Virus record (IMG/VR): IMGVR_UViG_3300028176_000109
Location: 1 to 22,153 of that record
Source: a virus
DNA length: 22,153 bases
Strand: one strand, 5' to 3'
The translations under genes were made by a program, and so were the position numbers. Each line of letters opens with the position of its first letter. Position 1 is the first letter of the stretch. This document shows, piece by piece, positions 6,334 to 14,463 of the stretch. The notes below the pieces were generated by a model. It searched no databases, was not told the DNA's origin, and saw nothing but the letters and a program-made list of their open reading frames with translations.

Positions 6334-6519
6334 ATGACCTTTTATACTCCTCCAAAACCAAAGTTCCCCCACTCTAGGCTTATAGCAGAGGGAGACTTTT
6401 ATAAAAAATGTGAGATATGTGGTAGTAGCTGCCAACGAAAGTGGTGGTTATTTCCTACCAAAAAATGCGTTCATCCTGAATATAAGAATTATTATAAGAA
6501 TCAAGACGATGATAAATGA
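6334..6519 (+). CDS. small Cys-rich protein, possible zinc ribbon
   Basis: 61 residues. Cysteines at CEICGSSC (26-33) and CVHPEY further on could bind zinc. Function unknown. The ATG is one base past the preceding stop (TGACATG) and the 3' end overlaps the first glycosyltransferase by 11 bases, so it sits within a coupled chain. It could be a short regulatory protein; nothing proves that. Confidence 0.55.
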   Translation: MTFYTPPKPKFPHSRLIAEGDFYKKCEICGSSCQRKWWLFPTKKCVHPEYKNYYKNQDDDK

Positions 6520-7987
6520 CGAGAAAATAGGAGTTGGGATTATAACTTGTAACAGACCCGACTTTTATAAAAAGTGTTACGATAGTATAGCGGATAACCC
6601 TGATGTGGATGTCTTAGTCGTGGTCAATGATGGTGAATATCTTCCCCTCAACGACACCAAACCTTGTGTGTATATCCACAACGACGAGAACTTAGGGGTT
6701 GCTAAATCTAAAAACGAAGCTTTAAAGACTTTGATGGAATATGAGTGCGACCACATCTTTTTGGTGGAGGATGACATGTATATTAAAAATCCAATGATAT
6801 TCCAAAAATACATTGAAGCGTCTAAGATATCTGGAATCCAGCATTTGATGTTTGGATATCATGGCCCTGCCAATAAGAACGGAATTTCAGGCGGTACGCC
6901 AGATCCTAAGCTAGTAGTCAAATATACAGACGATATATCCTTGGCCTTTAATAAGCATTGTGTAGGCGCGTTTTGCTACTATTCGAAAGAATCAATCAGT
7001 AATTGTGGATATATAGATGAGGATTTTAAAAACGCCTTTGATCATGTGTCTCATAGCTACACTTTAGCATTGAAGGGATACTCCACCCCGTATTGGTGGT
7101 GGGCGGATTTGTCAGACTCGCTTGATTATATCGAAGAACAAGAGTGTTCTACTAAGTCGTCTTCCATTGTAACTCCTGAGAATCTAGACAACCATGCTAG
7201 AAATATAGCAACCTCTTACAATTTATTTAAAACCAAGTTTGGGTATTACCCATGGGGTGATTTTGGAGTAATTGAAGCCCCTCTAGACGAAGTTTGTTCT
7301 TTCTTAAGAAGGAAACAATCTTGTTGGACTTCAAAAGTTCTAGTCAAATTCCCTACTAGAAGTAGACCCGATAAGTTTTTCTATGCGCTGGACAAATATT
7401 ATGAGTTGGCCGAAAATTTAGACGATATGGTATTTATTATAACGTGTGATATAGATGATGTGTCTATGAACAATATAGACGTTATAAATAGACTGAAAAA
7501 GTATAAAAACCTGAAAGTGTATTTCGGAACCAGCACTAATAAGATAGAAGCGGTCAACGCAAACATAGAAGAAGGATTTGATGTTCTAATTTTAGCGTCC
7601 GATGATATGGTTCCTGTACACAAAGGATATGATGTGGTCATACGTCAACAAATGTTTAAATATTTCCCAGACGGGGATGGGGCGTTATGGTTCAATGATG
7701 GACACCAAGGAACCAATATAAACACTCTTCCTATCATGGGTAAGGCTTATTACGACAGGTTTGGGTATATATATCACCCGTCATACAAGTCTGTTTATTG
7801 TGATAACGAGTATACTGAAGTAGGAGTTTCCTTGAAAAAGCTTATCTACTTTAGTAATTGTATTATTGAGCATGTGCATCCTGCATTCAAGCCTAATTTA
7901 TGGGACAACCTATACCATACGAATGAACAATACGTGAAGAGTGATGAGTTTAATTATAAGCTTAGAAAGGCGAACAATTACCAATGA
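6509..7987 (+). CDS. two-domain GT-A glycosyltransferase
   Basis: 492 residues from ATG 6509; the frame is open further upstream, but the GT2 start strand KIGVGIITCNRPDFY begins right after this Met. Domain 1 (about 6-260) is a GT2-like GT-A fold: GIITCNRP at 10-17, VVVNDGE at 37-43, NLGVAKSKNEA at 61-71 and the metal site VEDDM at 86-90. Domain 2 (about 277-455) starts VLVKFPTRSRPDKFF and has a second acidic site LASDDMVP at 362-369, resembling another nucleotide-sugar transferase fold. Two catalytic sites in one chain suggest addition of two sugars. It overlaps the preceding small gene and the following one (ATGA), so it is part of a tight operon. Confidence 0.87.
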   Translation: MINDEKIGVGIITCNRPDFYKKCYDSIADNPDVDVLVVVNDGEYLPLNDTKPCVYIHNDENLGVAKSKNEALKTLMEYECDHIFLVEDDMYIKNPMIFQKYIEASKISGIQHLMFGYHGPANKNGISGGTPDPKLVVKYTDDISLAFNKHCVGAFCYYSKESISNCGYIDEDFKNAFDHVSHSYTLALKGYSTPYWWWADLSDSLDYIEEQECSTKSSSIVTPENLDNHARNIATSYNLFKTKFGYYPWGDFGVIEAPLDEVCSFLRRKQSCWTSKVLVKFPTRSRPDKFFYALDKYYELAENLDDMVFIITCDIDDVSMNNIDVINRLKKYKNLKVYFGTSTNKIEAVNANIEEGFDVLILASDDMVPVHKGYDVVIRQQMFKYFPDGDGALWFNDGHQGTNINTLPIMGKAYYDRFGYIYHPSYKSVYCDNEYTEVGVSLKKLIYFSNCIIEHVHPAFKPNLWDNLYHTNEQYVKSDEFNYKLRKANNYQ

Positions 7988-8871
7988 AGCACTTATGCAC
8001 TGTCTCGGATAAAAACTTTCTGTTACAAGGGTTGGCTTTATATGATTCATTATGTGAGACCTCCGAAGATTTTTTATTACACTTCTTCTTTTTCGACGAA
8101 GAACCTATTGAAAGTATAATAACCCTCCCATCTAACAGTAACATAGTGTTCTATAACGTGTCTGACATCGCAACAGATACCGATGAGTTTAAACAGTCGC
8201 AACTGCTGCGTAGCTCGGAGTATAGATACTACTGCTGGTCGTTGGCGTCATACTTCACAAAGTATATAATGGACAAGATCGATAAACCAGTCACTTATAT
8301 AGACAGTGACATCTACTTTCACAAACCCATCGATCTACTATACGAAAAGTTCAACAACAACGACGTAGGGATATTCAGACATAGACAGTTCAACTTGTCG
8401 ATCAATTACATAGAAGGTCACTATAATGTTGGAGTAGTGTATTTTAATAATAGCCGTGCGGGTAAGATTTTACTAAATTGGTGGGCAGACTCCGTGTTGT
8501 ATAAAAAACACCCCGAATACGCAACATGCGGCGACCAAAAGTATTTGGAGGTTTTCACACAACAGAAAAACGTTAGTGTTTACGCTGATCATGGAATAGG
8601 TCATGGCGCTCCATGGCAATGGCAGTTATACGATTATTCCAAGTATAACGACGGGAAGATTATTTGGAACGGAGAAGCCCAAGATCTGGTGTTCTCCCAT
8701 TTTTCACAATTCAAATACAGTTTACCAGACAACCAATATATCGCTTCTACGAGTCACCACTGCTACACCCCCATGCATTACTATAATACATGGCCCTTGA
8801 CGGACATATACAACAGGTATTTCGACAGACTAAAAAAATCACATGAAACATATATACGAGAACATAAATAA
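7984..8871 (+). CDS. GT8-like glycosyltransferase
   Basis: 295 residues. The N-terminus MKHLCTVSDKNFLLQGLALY is like that of GT8/putative nucleotide-sugar transferases, which start by opening a Rossmann-like fold. The metal site is TYIDSDIYF at 104-112 (Asp107, Asp109). HYNVGVVYFNNS at 146-157 and CGDQKYLEVF at 182-191 are typical conserved blocks in this clan. It likely transfers a sugar from a nucleotide donor to a growing glycan. It overlaps the preceding gene by four bases (ATGA), and its end overlaps the FkbM gene by 29 bases. The donor and acceptor are unknown. Confidence 0.8.
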   Translation: MKHLCTVSDKNFLLQGLALYDSLCETSEDFLLHFFFFDEEPIESIITLPSNSNIVFYNVSDIATDTDEFKQSQLLRSSEYRYYCWSLASYFTKYIMDKIDKPVTYIDSDIYFHKPIDLLYEKFNNNDVGIFRHRQFNLSINYIEGHYNVGVVYFNNSRAGKILLNWWADSVLYKKHPEYATCGDQKYLEVFTQQKNVSVYADHGIGHGAPWQWQLYDYSKYNDGKIIWNGEAQDLVFSHFSQFKYSLPDNQYIASTSHHCYTPMHYYNTWPLTDIYNRYFDRLKKSHETYIREHK

Positions 8872-9523
8872 CCATACTGTATGCAGTACGTTATTGACCC
8901 TTAATAATTGGGTGTTGGATTTGGGTTGTAATGGGTTTGATTTCTCATACTTGTTGCTCCAGAGAGGAATGAAGGTAATAGGGGTTGATCCGATGCAGAA
9001 TATTTCTATTCCCGACGTAGTGGGGGAAAACCCCAATTTTCATTTTATAAATAGTGCTTGCACAGGAATCAAACGAGAAAAACAAGTATATTACGAGTAC
9101 ATGGGATGGGGTGCTAACTCCATATACAACACTCCAGAAAATCTCCGTCGTCCCGAGCATCTTGGACACGCTGAGAACGCGTTCAAGTCGTCTTATCTGG
9201 TTGACATTACTACCATACAGGAGTTGATGGACCAGTTTAAAATATCTCAGTTTGATTGTATAAAAATGGACGTAGAGGGGGCCGAATACGAAATATTGGA
9301 CAACCTGCCACCCAAATGTACCAAGCAAATATCAATTGAGTTTCATGACTTTTTAAGTTTGAACCCCATGGGTGAAAACATAGAAGAGTATCATCGGCAA
9401 TTGGAAGATGTGGTTTTAAAAGATTACTGTATGGTGGTACAAGACACCAGTCCATACAAGGGCATCAATGACGGGCGGTTACAGCGCGACGATGTATTAT
9501 ATGTATTGAAAGATTTATTATGA
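8843..9523 (+). CDS. FkbM-family SAM-dependent methyltransferase
   Basis: 226 residues. SAM motif I is VLDLGCNGFDFS at 24-35, followed by VIGVDPMQN at 45-53. The family signature FDCIKMDVEGAEYEIL is at 137-152 (Asp143, Glu145, Glu148). FkbM enzymes O-methylate sugars and polyketides, and are common in cyanophage and polysaccharide gene clusters. No later in-frame ATG would leave motif I intact, so the start inside the previous gene (29-base overlap) is accepted. Probably O-methylates a sugar added by a neighbouring transferase (inference). Confidence 0.88.
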   Translation: MKHIYENINNHTVCSTLLTLNNWVLDLGCNGFDFSYLLLQRGMKVIGVDPMQNISIPDVVGENPNFHFINSACTGIKREKQVYYEYMGWGANSIYNTPENLRRPEHLGHAENAFKSSYLVDITTIQELMDQFKISQFDCIKMDVEGAEYEILDNLPPKCTKQISIEFHDFLSLNPMGENIEEYHRQLEDVVLKDYCMVVQDTSPYKGINDGRLQRDDVLYVLKDLL

Positions 9524-10398
9524 AAATAGCATTTGGAATGATAGTGTTCGAAGGGGATTATGTGTTAAAGCAGTGCTTGGAACAAGTGTATCCATTTGCT
9601 ACTCAAATTTTGATCTCGGAAGGGCCAGTTAGTTACTGGCAGCGTATGGGTAGGTCTACCTCACTAGACTCTACTAACAAGATATTAGAGACTTTTCCCG
9701 ACCCGGAGAACAAGATTATCATAACCCATGGACAGTTTAGGGAGAAAGACGACCAATGTCGCGCATATATGGCGCATATAAGACCAGATATTGACTACGT
9801 GTGGAACTTGGATTCGGATGAGATTTTTTCAACCGAAGATTTAACGAACATTGTTCAATACCTAGAACAAAAATCTCCGACCAGCGTAGGTATACAAAGC
9901 TGTTCTTTCTATGGAGGGTTTGATAGATTTTTAACTGGTTTTGAGTTAAACTGTGATAACTTTTTACGCATATTCAAATATGTTGAGGGTTCAACATGGG
10001 AAACCCATAGACCTCCGACGATACAGTACCCATACCACATCGACAGAAAGCATATTACTAGTGATATATTGTATCAAGAATTGGGAATGCAAATGTACCA
10101 CTACTCGTATGTGTTTCCTAAACAGGTGTATAATAAAGTCAGCTATTATAAAAGTGATGTCAGTAGACAAAACTGTATAGATAATTATTTTCAAAGTATA
10201 TACTTACCGTGGGTTTTGGGCGACGATAAACAGAAAAACGACATAGAAAAACAGTTTTGTGGAGTCCATGAGTTCAAGCCACATGTCAGAGGAGACTGCT
10301 ACACATGCAAGTTTAGAGGAAACCATCCAACTTCAATTTTAAATGATATGGCAGAGCTGAAAGCAAGCTTCGAAACCCAATTAAAAACATTCATATGA
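9520..10398 (+). CDS. GT2-like glycosyltransferase
   Basis: 292 residues. MKIAFGMIVFEGDYVLKQCL is the family-2-like opening and YVWNLDSDEIF carries the DSDE metal site at 98-101. ILISEGP at 30-36 is the second strand. The C-terminus has a CxxC-like stretch (GDCYTCKF). Starts with ATGA overlap on the preceding FkbM gene and ends with the same overlap on the next methyltransferase. Likely adds a sugar in the same pathway; donor unknown. Confidence 0.8.
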   Translation: MKIAFGMIVFEGDYVLKQCLEQVYPFATQILISEGPVSYWQRMGRSTSLDSTNKILETFPDPENKIIITHGQFREKDDQCRAYMAHIRPDIDYVWNLDSDEIFSTEDLTNIVQYLEQKSPTSVGIQSCSFYGGFDRFLTGFELNCDNFLRIFKYVEGSTWETHRPPTIQYPYHIDRKHITSDILYQELGMQMYHYSYVFPKQVYNKVSYYKSDVSRQNCIDNYFQSIYLPWVLGDDKQKNDIEKQFCGVHEFKPHVRGDCYTCKFRGNHPTSILNDMAELKASFETQLKTFI

Positions 10399-10976
10399 AC
10401 ACTGATATAGTTGATAATATCAAGAACTACTGGCATCCTGACGGACATACAAGTGAAACTCAACGAGACTTTCTAATAGAGTTTATCGTGCTGCATCAAC
10501 CTAAACAATGTATAGAGATTGGATTTGCGGGAGGTAGACACGCCTCAACCCTGATACATTCGACCAACATAGACAAGCTAATAAGCATAGACATAGATTT
10601 TGATTATTATAATGGTAGATCATACTGTGCTGAATTATGCAAACTGTGTAACAACCTATCCTTTATTGAAGGAAACTCGACGAATATATTGTCTGAGGAG
10701 TTTTTTGCCAAAGAGTTCCCGATAGATTTAGACTATATCTTTATTGACGGTGGTCATGATTACGACACAGTTATGACAGATATGAAAAATTGTATATCCC
10801 ATTTAAAAACCAACGGAGTGATGATCATTGATGATTACCGAAGTTCTGGTCCTGTGGGGTGTAATATACCAGACGTGGACCGAGCAGTGGAAACGTTTTT
10901 CAGTGAGAGAAACCTTAAGTATGAGTCTATCCATCTTTCAGATGGAAAGGGAATGGCTATCTTTAAAAACCCTTAA
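10395..10976 (+). CDS. class I SAM methyltransferase, Methyltransf_24/CmcI-like
   Basis: 193 residues. Motif I is CIEIGFAGGRHASTLI at 39-54. Later blocks are ISIDIDFDYY at 63-72, DYIFIDGGHDYDTV at 113-126 and GVMIIDDY at 141-148; the IDGGHxY and IIDDY pair is typical of Methyltransf_24 enzymes such as CmcI- and rhamnosyl O-methyltransferase-like proteins. Likely an O-methyltransferase for a sugar. It overlaps the preceding gene by four bases. The following gene starts eleven bases after its stop, the longest gap in this part of the island. Confidence 0.8.
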   Translation: MNTDIVDNIKNYWHPDGHTSETQRDFLIEFIVLHQPKQCIEIGFAGGRHASTLIHSTNIDKLISIDIDFDYYNGRSYCAELCKLCNNLSFIEGNSTNILSEEFFAKEFPIDLDYIFIDGGHDYDTVMTDMKNCISHLKTNGVMIIDDYRSSGPVGCNIPDVDRAVETFFSERNLKYESIHLSDGKGMAIFKNP

Positions 10977-10987
10977 TAAATTACAGA

Positions 10988-11482
10988 ATGAGCGAATTAA
11001 AAAAACCTTGGTTGGTGAACGAAGCGGTAGATTTTTTAGAGACATACCTAACTGACCAAATGACCATGTTGGAGTTTGGGTCTGGATATTCTACCTTATG
11101 GTTTCAAACCAAGGTCAAACAGATATTCTCCATAGAGTATAATAAGCAGTGGTACGACGACATTAGTAAGCAAGCCAGCTCAAACTGTAATTTGATATTT
11201 GTAGACGCGGTTGAAACCGTTCCAAATGATGAAACCGTTCCTAGTTACTCCTATATAGTTGACCAGTATGAAGACGAGTTCTTTGATTTTATCCTAGTGG
11301 ATGGAAGAAATAGGGTTGACTGCTTCCTAAAGTGTGATAGAGTGTTAAAAGCTGGTGGGGTCATAATGCTAGATAATTCGGAGAGACCGGAGTATTCCGA
11401 GGTTTTCAAGTTTTATGAGAACAAAAAACTCTTTGAAGTGTTCGGAGATTATGGGTGGAAAACAAGCTGGTGGATAAAATAA
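10988..11482 (+). CDS. class I SAM methyltransferase-like protein
   Basis: 164 residues. MLEFGSGYSTLWFQ at 27-40 is SAM motif I, IFSIEYNKQWY is motif II (acidic Glu), FDFILVDGRNRVDCFL the central strand, and GGVIMLDNSERPEY the following strand and loop. These are typical of small class I methyltransferases in polysaccharide loci. Target unknown. TAAATT lies exactly five bases before the ATG, a one-mismatch version of the phage promoter element, so an internal promoter is possible. Confidence 0.75.
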   Translation: MSELKKPWLVNEAVDFLETYLTDQMTMLEFGSGYSTLWFQTKVKQIFSIEYNKQWYDDISKQASSNCNLIFVDAVETVPNDETVPSYSYIVDQYEDEFFDFILVDGRNRVDCFLKCDRVLKAGGVIMLDNSERPEYSEVFKFYENKKLFEVFGDYGWKTSWWIK

Positions 11483-11483
11483 C

Positions 11484-12092
11484 ATGAGTGACAATCATTT
11501 GGATAGTTGGAAAAACGATGCAGTAGCTAGCAAGCAACTGGATTTAAATAAAACAGAACTTATATCTCACAATTACCCGCCTCATTGGGAGTTTATTTTA
11601 CAACACATAGCCCCTATCGTAACTATAGATACCAAGGTTTTGGATATTGGATGTGGAACTGGTAGCATGTGTAAATTATTAGTAGACAACGTAGGCGTAT
11701 GTCCTAAAAATTACACTGGAGTTGATTATTCGGAGCAAGCTATAAACCTAGCCAAACAAAACTATGAAGGAGATTTTCTGGTTATGAACTATAAAGATTT
11801 ATCGCCTTGTTATGTAAGTGGGTTTGATATAGTCATATCAAGCGCGTTGACTAATGTTCTGCCGAACGGAGACGAATGTCTAGAATTCATACTCTCGTTA
11901 CAATCAAAGGCGCTATTCCTATTAAAGATACTAACCACTTCAGGCGTATCTCATTATACAGAATACATGGCGTATGATATTATACCCACGTATAGATACG
12001 AGCATAATATAAACAATTTGGCGGATTTGATAAACCGTTACCACTATAACATCTTGGGCAGCACAGACACCAACTTTTACTTAAAACTATGA
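11484..12092 (+). CDS. class I SAM methyltransferase, Methyltransf_25-like
   Basis: 202 residues. KVLDIGCGTGSMCKLL at 51-66 is a textbook motif I; YTGVDYSEQAINLAKQN is motif II; FDIVISSALTNVL is the post-II strand. The N-terminal SWKNDAVASKQLDLN resembles the entry helix of small-molecule and sugar methyltransferases. It starts one base after the preceding stop and ends with ATGA overlap on the next. The specific substrate is unknown. Confidence 0.83.
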   Translation: MSDNHLDSWKNDAVASKQLDLNKTELISHNYPPHWEFILQHIAPIVTIDTKVLDIGCGTGSMCKLLVDNVGVCPKNYTGVDYSEQAINLAKQNYEGDFLVMNYKDLSPCYVSGFDIVISSALTNVLPNGDECLEFILSLQSKALFLLKILTTSGVSHYTEYMAYDIIPTYRYEHNINNLADLINRYHYNILGSTDTNFYLKL

Positions 12093-12805
12093 ACACGCGA
12101 GAAGACCTGAAAAATTATGTAGATGAGTTTTTATCCATCTACCCGAACAGACCAATACGAGACAACCATGGCGGATGCTTATCCGTCAACCTGTTTCATA
12201 TTTTCTATGTCCTTAAAAAGTATAAACCGAAGGTGATCATAGAAAGCGGGGTATTCAAAGGACAAACCACATGGTTGATAAACCAAGTATTGCCAGAGTC
12301 TCTAATAGTATGCATAGACCCCAACTTACAACAAATAGTGTATAGGAGCAAAAACGCCCAATACATGACAAACGACTTCTTATCAATAACAAAAAAAAGC
12401 ATAGCCGATGATGTGGTTGAAAACTCTTTGATAATTTTCGATGACCATCAAGACGCGCCCGCTAGATTGTTACACGCCCATGCGTTAGGGTTTAAGCTAC
12501 TATATTTCGATGACAATTACCCGGAGTACAGAGGACACCGACACCTGTCCATACAGGCAGTAATGGACGGGAAACATGACCCGGGATTCGTTATACCGGA
12601 GGGTGTGAAAGCTACGCTGGAAGCGGCTATGAAAGAATATTCGATTCTTCCGCCTGTTCTTCCATATGATAAGCCTATTACTATGGAAAGTTCTTACATA
12701 AATATACCACCAGTTTTCAATGATGTCACTGAACACGCTGGCATTGAGTTGTTTGAAAACGATTTACATAATTATAGGTGGCATACTTTAATAACCTTAA
12801 ACTAA
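12089..12805 (+). CDS. class I methyltransferase-like (CmcI/rhamnosyl O-methyltransferase-like)
   Basis: 238 residues. VIIESGVFKGQTTWLIN at 49-65 takes the place of SAM motif I (ESGVFKGQT), IVCIDPN at 73-79 is motif II, and LIIFDDHQDAPARLLHA at 114-130 matches the acidic metal or base site of CmcI-type enzymes. FDDNYPEYRGHRHLS at 140-154 is a conserved histidine-rich loop in related polysaccharide-cluster proteins. Likely O-methyltransferase, with less certainty than its neighbours because motif I is divergent. ATGA overlap with the preceding gene; nine bases before the next. Confidence 0.7.
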   Translation: MNTREDLKNYVDEFLSIYPNRPIRDNHGGCLSVNLFHIFYVLKKYKPKVIIESGVFKGQTTWLINQVLPESLIVCIDPNLQQIVYRSKNAQYMTNDFLSITKKSIADDVVENSLIIFDDHQDAPARLLHAHALGFKLLYFDDNYPEYRGHRHLSIQAVMDGKHDPGFVIPEGVKATLEAAMKEYSILPPVLPYDKPITMESSYINIPPVFNDVTEHAGIELFENDLHNYRWHTLITLN

Positions 12806-12814
12806 CTCGATAAC

Positions 12815-13618
12815 ATGAGTGAAAAGATTCCAGTATTACTAATACATAGAGGACACGATGAGTATGTCCAACACGCAATAAATCAAGCAGTGTATTGTGG
12901 AAACGAAGTTACTATCATAACTGATAGGGAGTATAGTAATTGTAAGGTGGTCAACATCGGTGATTTCCTAACAATGGCAAACCAGTTTAGAGACATATAT
13001 GTACCTTTGTCTACCCTCGGAGATTATGAGTTATTCTGTTTCCAAAGATGGTTTGTGTTGTATGAGTATATGACACTCAACAATCTGTTACAGGTTTTTT
13101 ATATAGATTCTGATGTTTTATTATATGATGATGTAACTAGCGATAAAGCCTACTTCGATAACTTCATATTCACCCTGATACTAAAATCCGTGGGGTGTTG
13201 CTCTTATTTTTCCTACATAGGGCTATCAAGCTTTTGTAAATTTCTATTCGACATCTACCAGAATAAAACGTCCTATGAGTTTGCCAAGATCGCGTCTCAC
13301 TTTTCAGTTAGACAGCAACATGGTCTAGCTGGGGGAGTTTGTGATATGACCCTGTTTGAATACTTTGGAAGATACAAGTGCGCGAATGGCGTGGGAGAAC
13401 TAACATTTGTTAGAGACAACTCTACATACGACCACAATATAAACGACAAAGATACGTTTTACGAGTTTGACGGTACTAAGAAAATCAATTTTTATGGGAA
13501 TCATCCTTACTGCTTCAACAAGTTTTTAAACACTAACGTTCGATTCAAGTCGATACACTTCCAAGGTGGGAGCAAATCCTTAATACCCGACTACTGCACA
13601 TACAACAAGCAACACTAA
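12815..13618 (+). CDS. DSD-type glycosyltransferase
   Basis: 267 residues. It begins IPVLLIHRGHDEYVQHAINQ, the opening of a nucleotide-sugar transferase family seen near FkbM genes. LFCFQRWFVLYEYM at 73-86 and VFYIDSDVLLYDDV at 94-107 (DSD metal site 98-100) are its strongest blocks. The GVCDMTLFEYF segment and the late NHPYCFN fit the same family. It likely adds a sugar to the island's glycan. No ribosome binding site; the start lies nine bases after the preceding stop. Confidence 0.8.
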   Translation: MSEKIPVLLIHRGHDEYVQHAINQAVYCGNEVTIITDREYSNCKVVNIGDFLTMANQFRDIYVPLSTLGDYELFCFQRWFVLYEYMTLNNLLQVFYIDSDVLLYDDVTSDKAYFDNFIFTLILKSVGCCSYFSYIGLSSFCKFLFDIYQNKTSYEFAKIASHFSVRQQHGLAGGVCDMTLFEYFGRYKCANGVGELTFVRDNSTYDHNINDKDTFYEFDGTKKINFYGNHPYCFNKFLNTNVRFKSIHFQGGSKSLIPDYCTYNKQH

Positions 13619-13619
13619 C

Positions 13620-14459
13620 ATGAATAAGCTCTCACAAACAGAAGGAAACGACTGGATCTCCAATAGAATTAAAAACGCCGTCCCTTCGGCTATTGGTAAA
13701 ATTGGTAACGTCGAAGGGGAATGCTTGCTAATCTATGATCGATATTCCCCCGTGCCGTGGGGGAACGTTGGACAGGCGGCGATGTTATATATAAACGCAG
13801 GAGTGTACCCGTTTGACGGTGATGTTTTCGACTCATACTGTAACCAGACTTTGAAACTGTTGCCCAACTTCGACATGCTGGTTTCGTGGAACGGGTTTGA
13901 CGGCGAACTAATCTCAAAGTATGGGAGTGTGGGCATAACTACTACGGAGCTAAGAGCGTTGGAACCATTCTACCATGAATGTCCATGGAGTTTGGAACTC
14001 AAAGATAAAAACGTGTTACTGATAAGCCCTTTCACCGAAACCGCCAAACTGCAATATGTGAATCGAAAGGCGGTATGGTCTAAAAAAGAAGTGTTACCAG
14101 ATTTTAACCTGTTGACTATAAAATCCCCGTATAGCTCTGGAGTAGACCCCAACACACCTTTTGGATCTTGGTTCGAAGCGTATGACCATATGCAGAATTT
14201 GATGTCTAATATGTCTTTCGATGTGGCTATTGTCGGAGCAGGAGCCTATTCATTATGGTTGGTAAACCATGCTAAAAGCTTAGGAAAAATCGGAATACAT
14301 ATAGGAGGAGGCACACAAATCCTGTTTGGAATTAAAGGAAGACGCTGGGACGCCCACGACGATATATCCAAGTTTTTCAATGATTCGTGGTGTAGACCTT
14401 CGGTGGAAGAAACCCCAATCAACCCAAACCTTATAGGAGACGGAGCTACTTACTGGTAA
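13620..14459 (+). CDS. GT-D-like protein of polysaccharide clusters, putative glycosyltransferase
   Basis: 279 residues. The N-terminus SAIGKIGNVEGECLLIY (23-39) has the glycine and Glu pattern of GT-D fold proteins (DUF1792-like, in which an acidic residue binds metal). The C-terminal third is typical of a family I know from capsule and O-antigen loci: FDVAIVGAGAYSLWLVNHAK, GIHIGGGTQILFGIKGRRWD, WCRPSVEETP and a terminal YW. The biochemical role of that family is poorly known; glycosyl transfer is an inference. It starts one base after the previous stop and the DegT gene follows four bases later. Confidence 0.65.
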   Translation: MNKLSQTEGNDWISNRIKNAVPSAIGKIGNVEGECLLIYDRYSPVPWGNVGQAAMLYINAGVYPFDGDVFDSYCNQTLKLLPNFDMLVSWNGFDGELISKYGSVGITTTELRALEPFYHECPWSLELKDKNVLLISPFTETAKLQYVNRKAVWSKKEVLPDFNLLTIKSPYSSGVDPNTPFGSWFEAYDHMQNLMSNMSFDVAIVGAGAYSLWLVNHAKSLGKIGIHIGGGTQILFGIKGRRWDAHDDISKFFNDSWCRPSVEETPINPNLIGDGATYW

Positions 14460-14463
14460 AAAC

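Noticed and set aside
6393-6579. Repeated GACTTTTATAAAAA then TGT in the Cys-rich gene and the glycosyltransferase
   Set aside because: Both encode DFYKKC in different proteins; only two short copies, and no extended duplication around them.
7483-7490. Exact TATAAATA inside the first glycosyltransferase gene
   Set aside because: No start codon follows at the right distance and no gene begins there; a chance match expected in AT-rich DNA.
9046-9053. Exact TATAAATA inside the FkbM gene
   Set aside because: Followed by GTGCT and no start codon; no new gene begins nearby.
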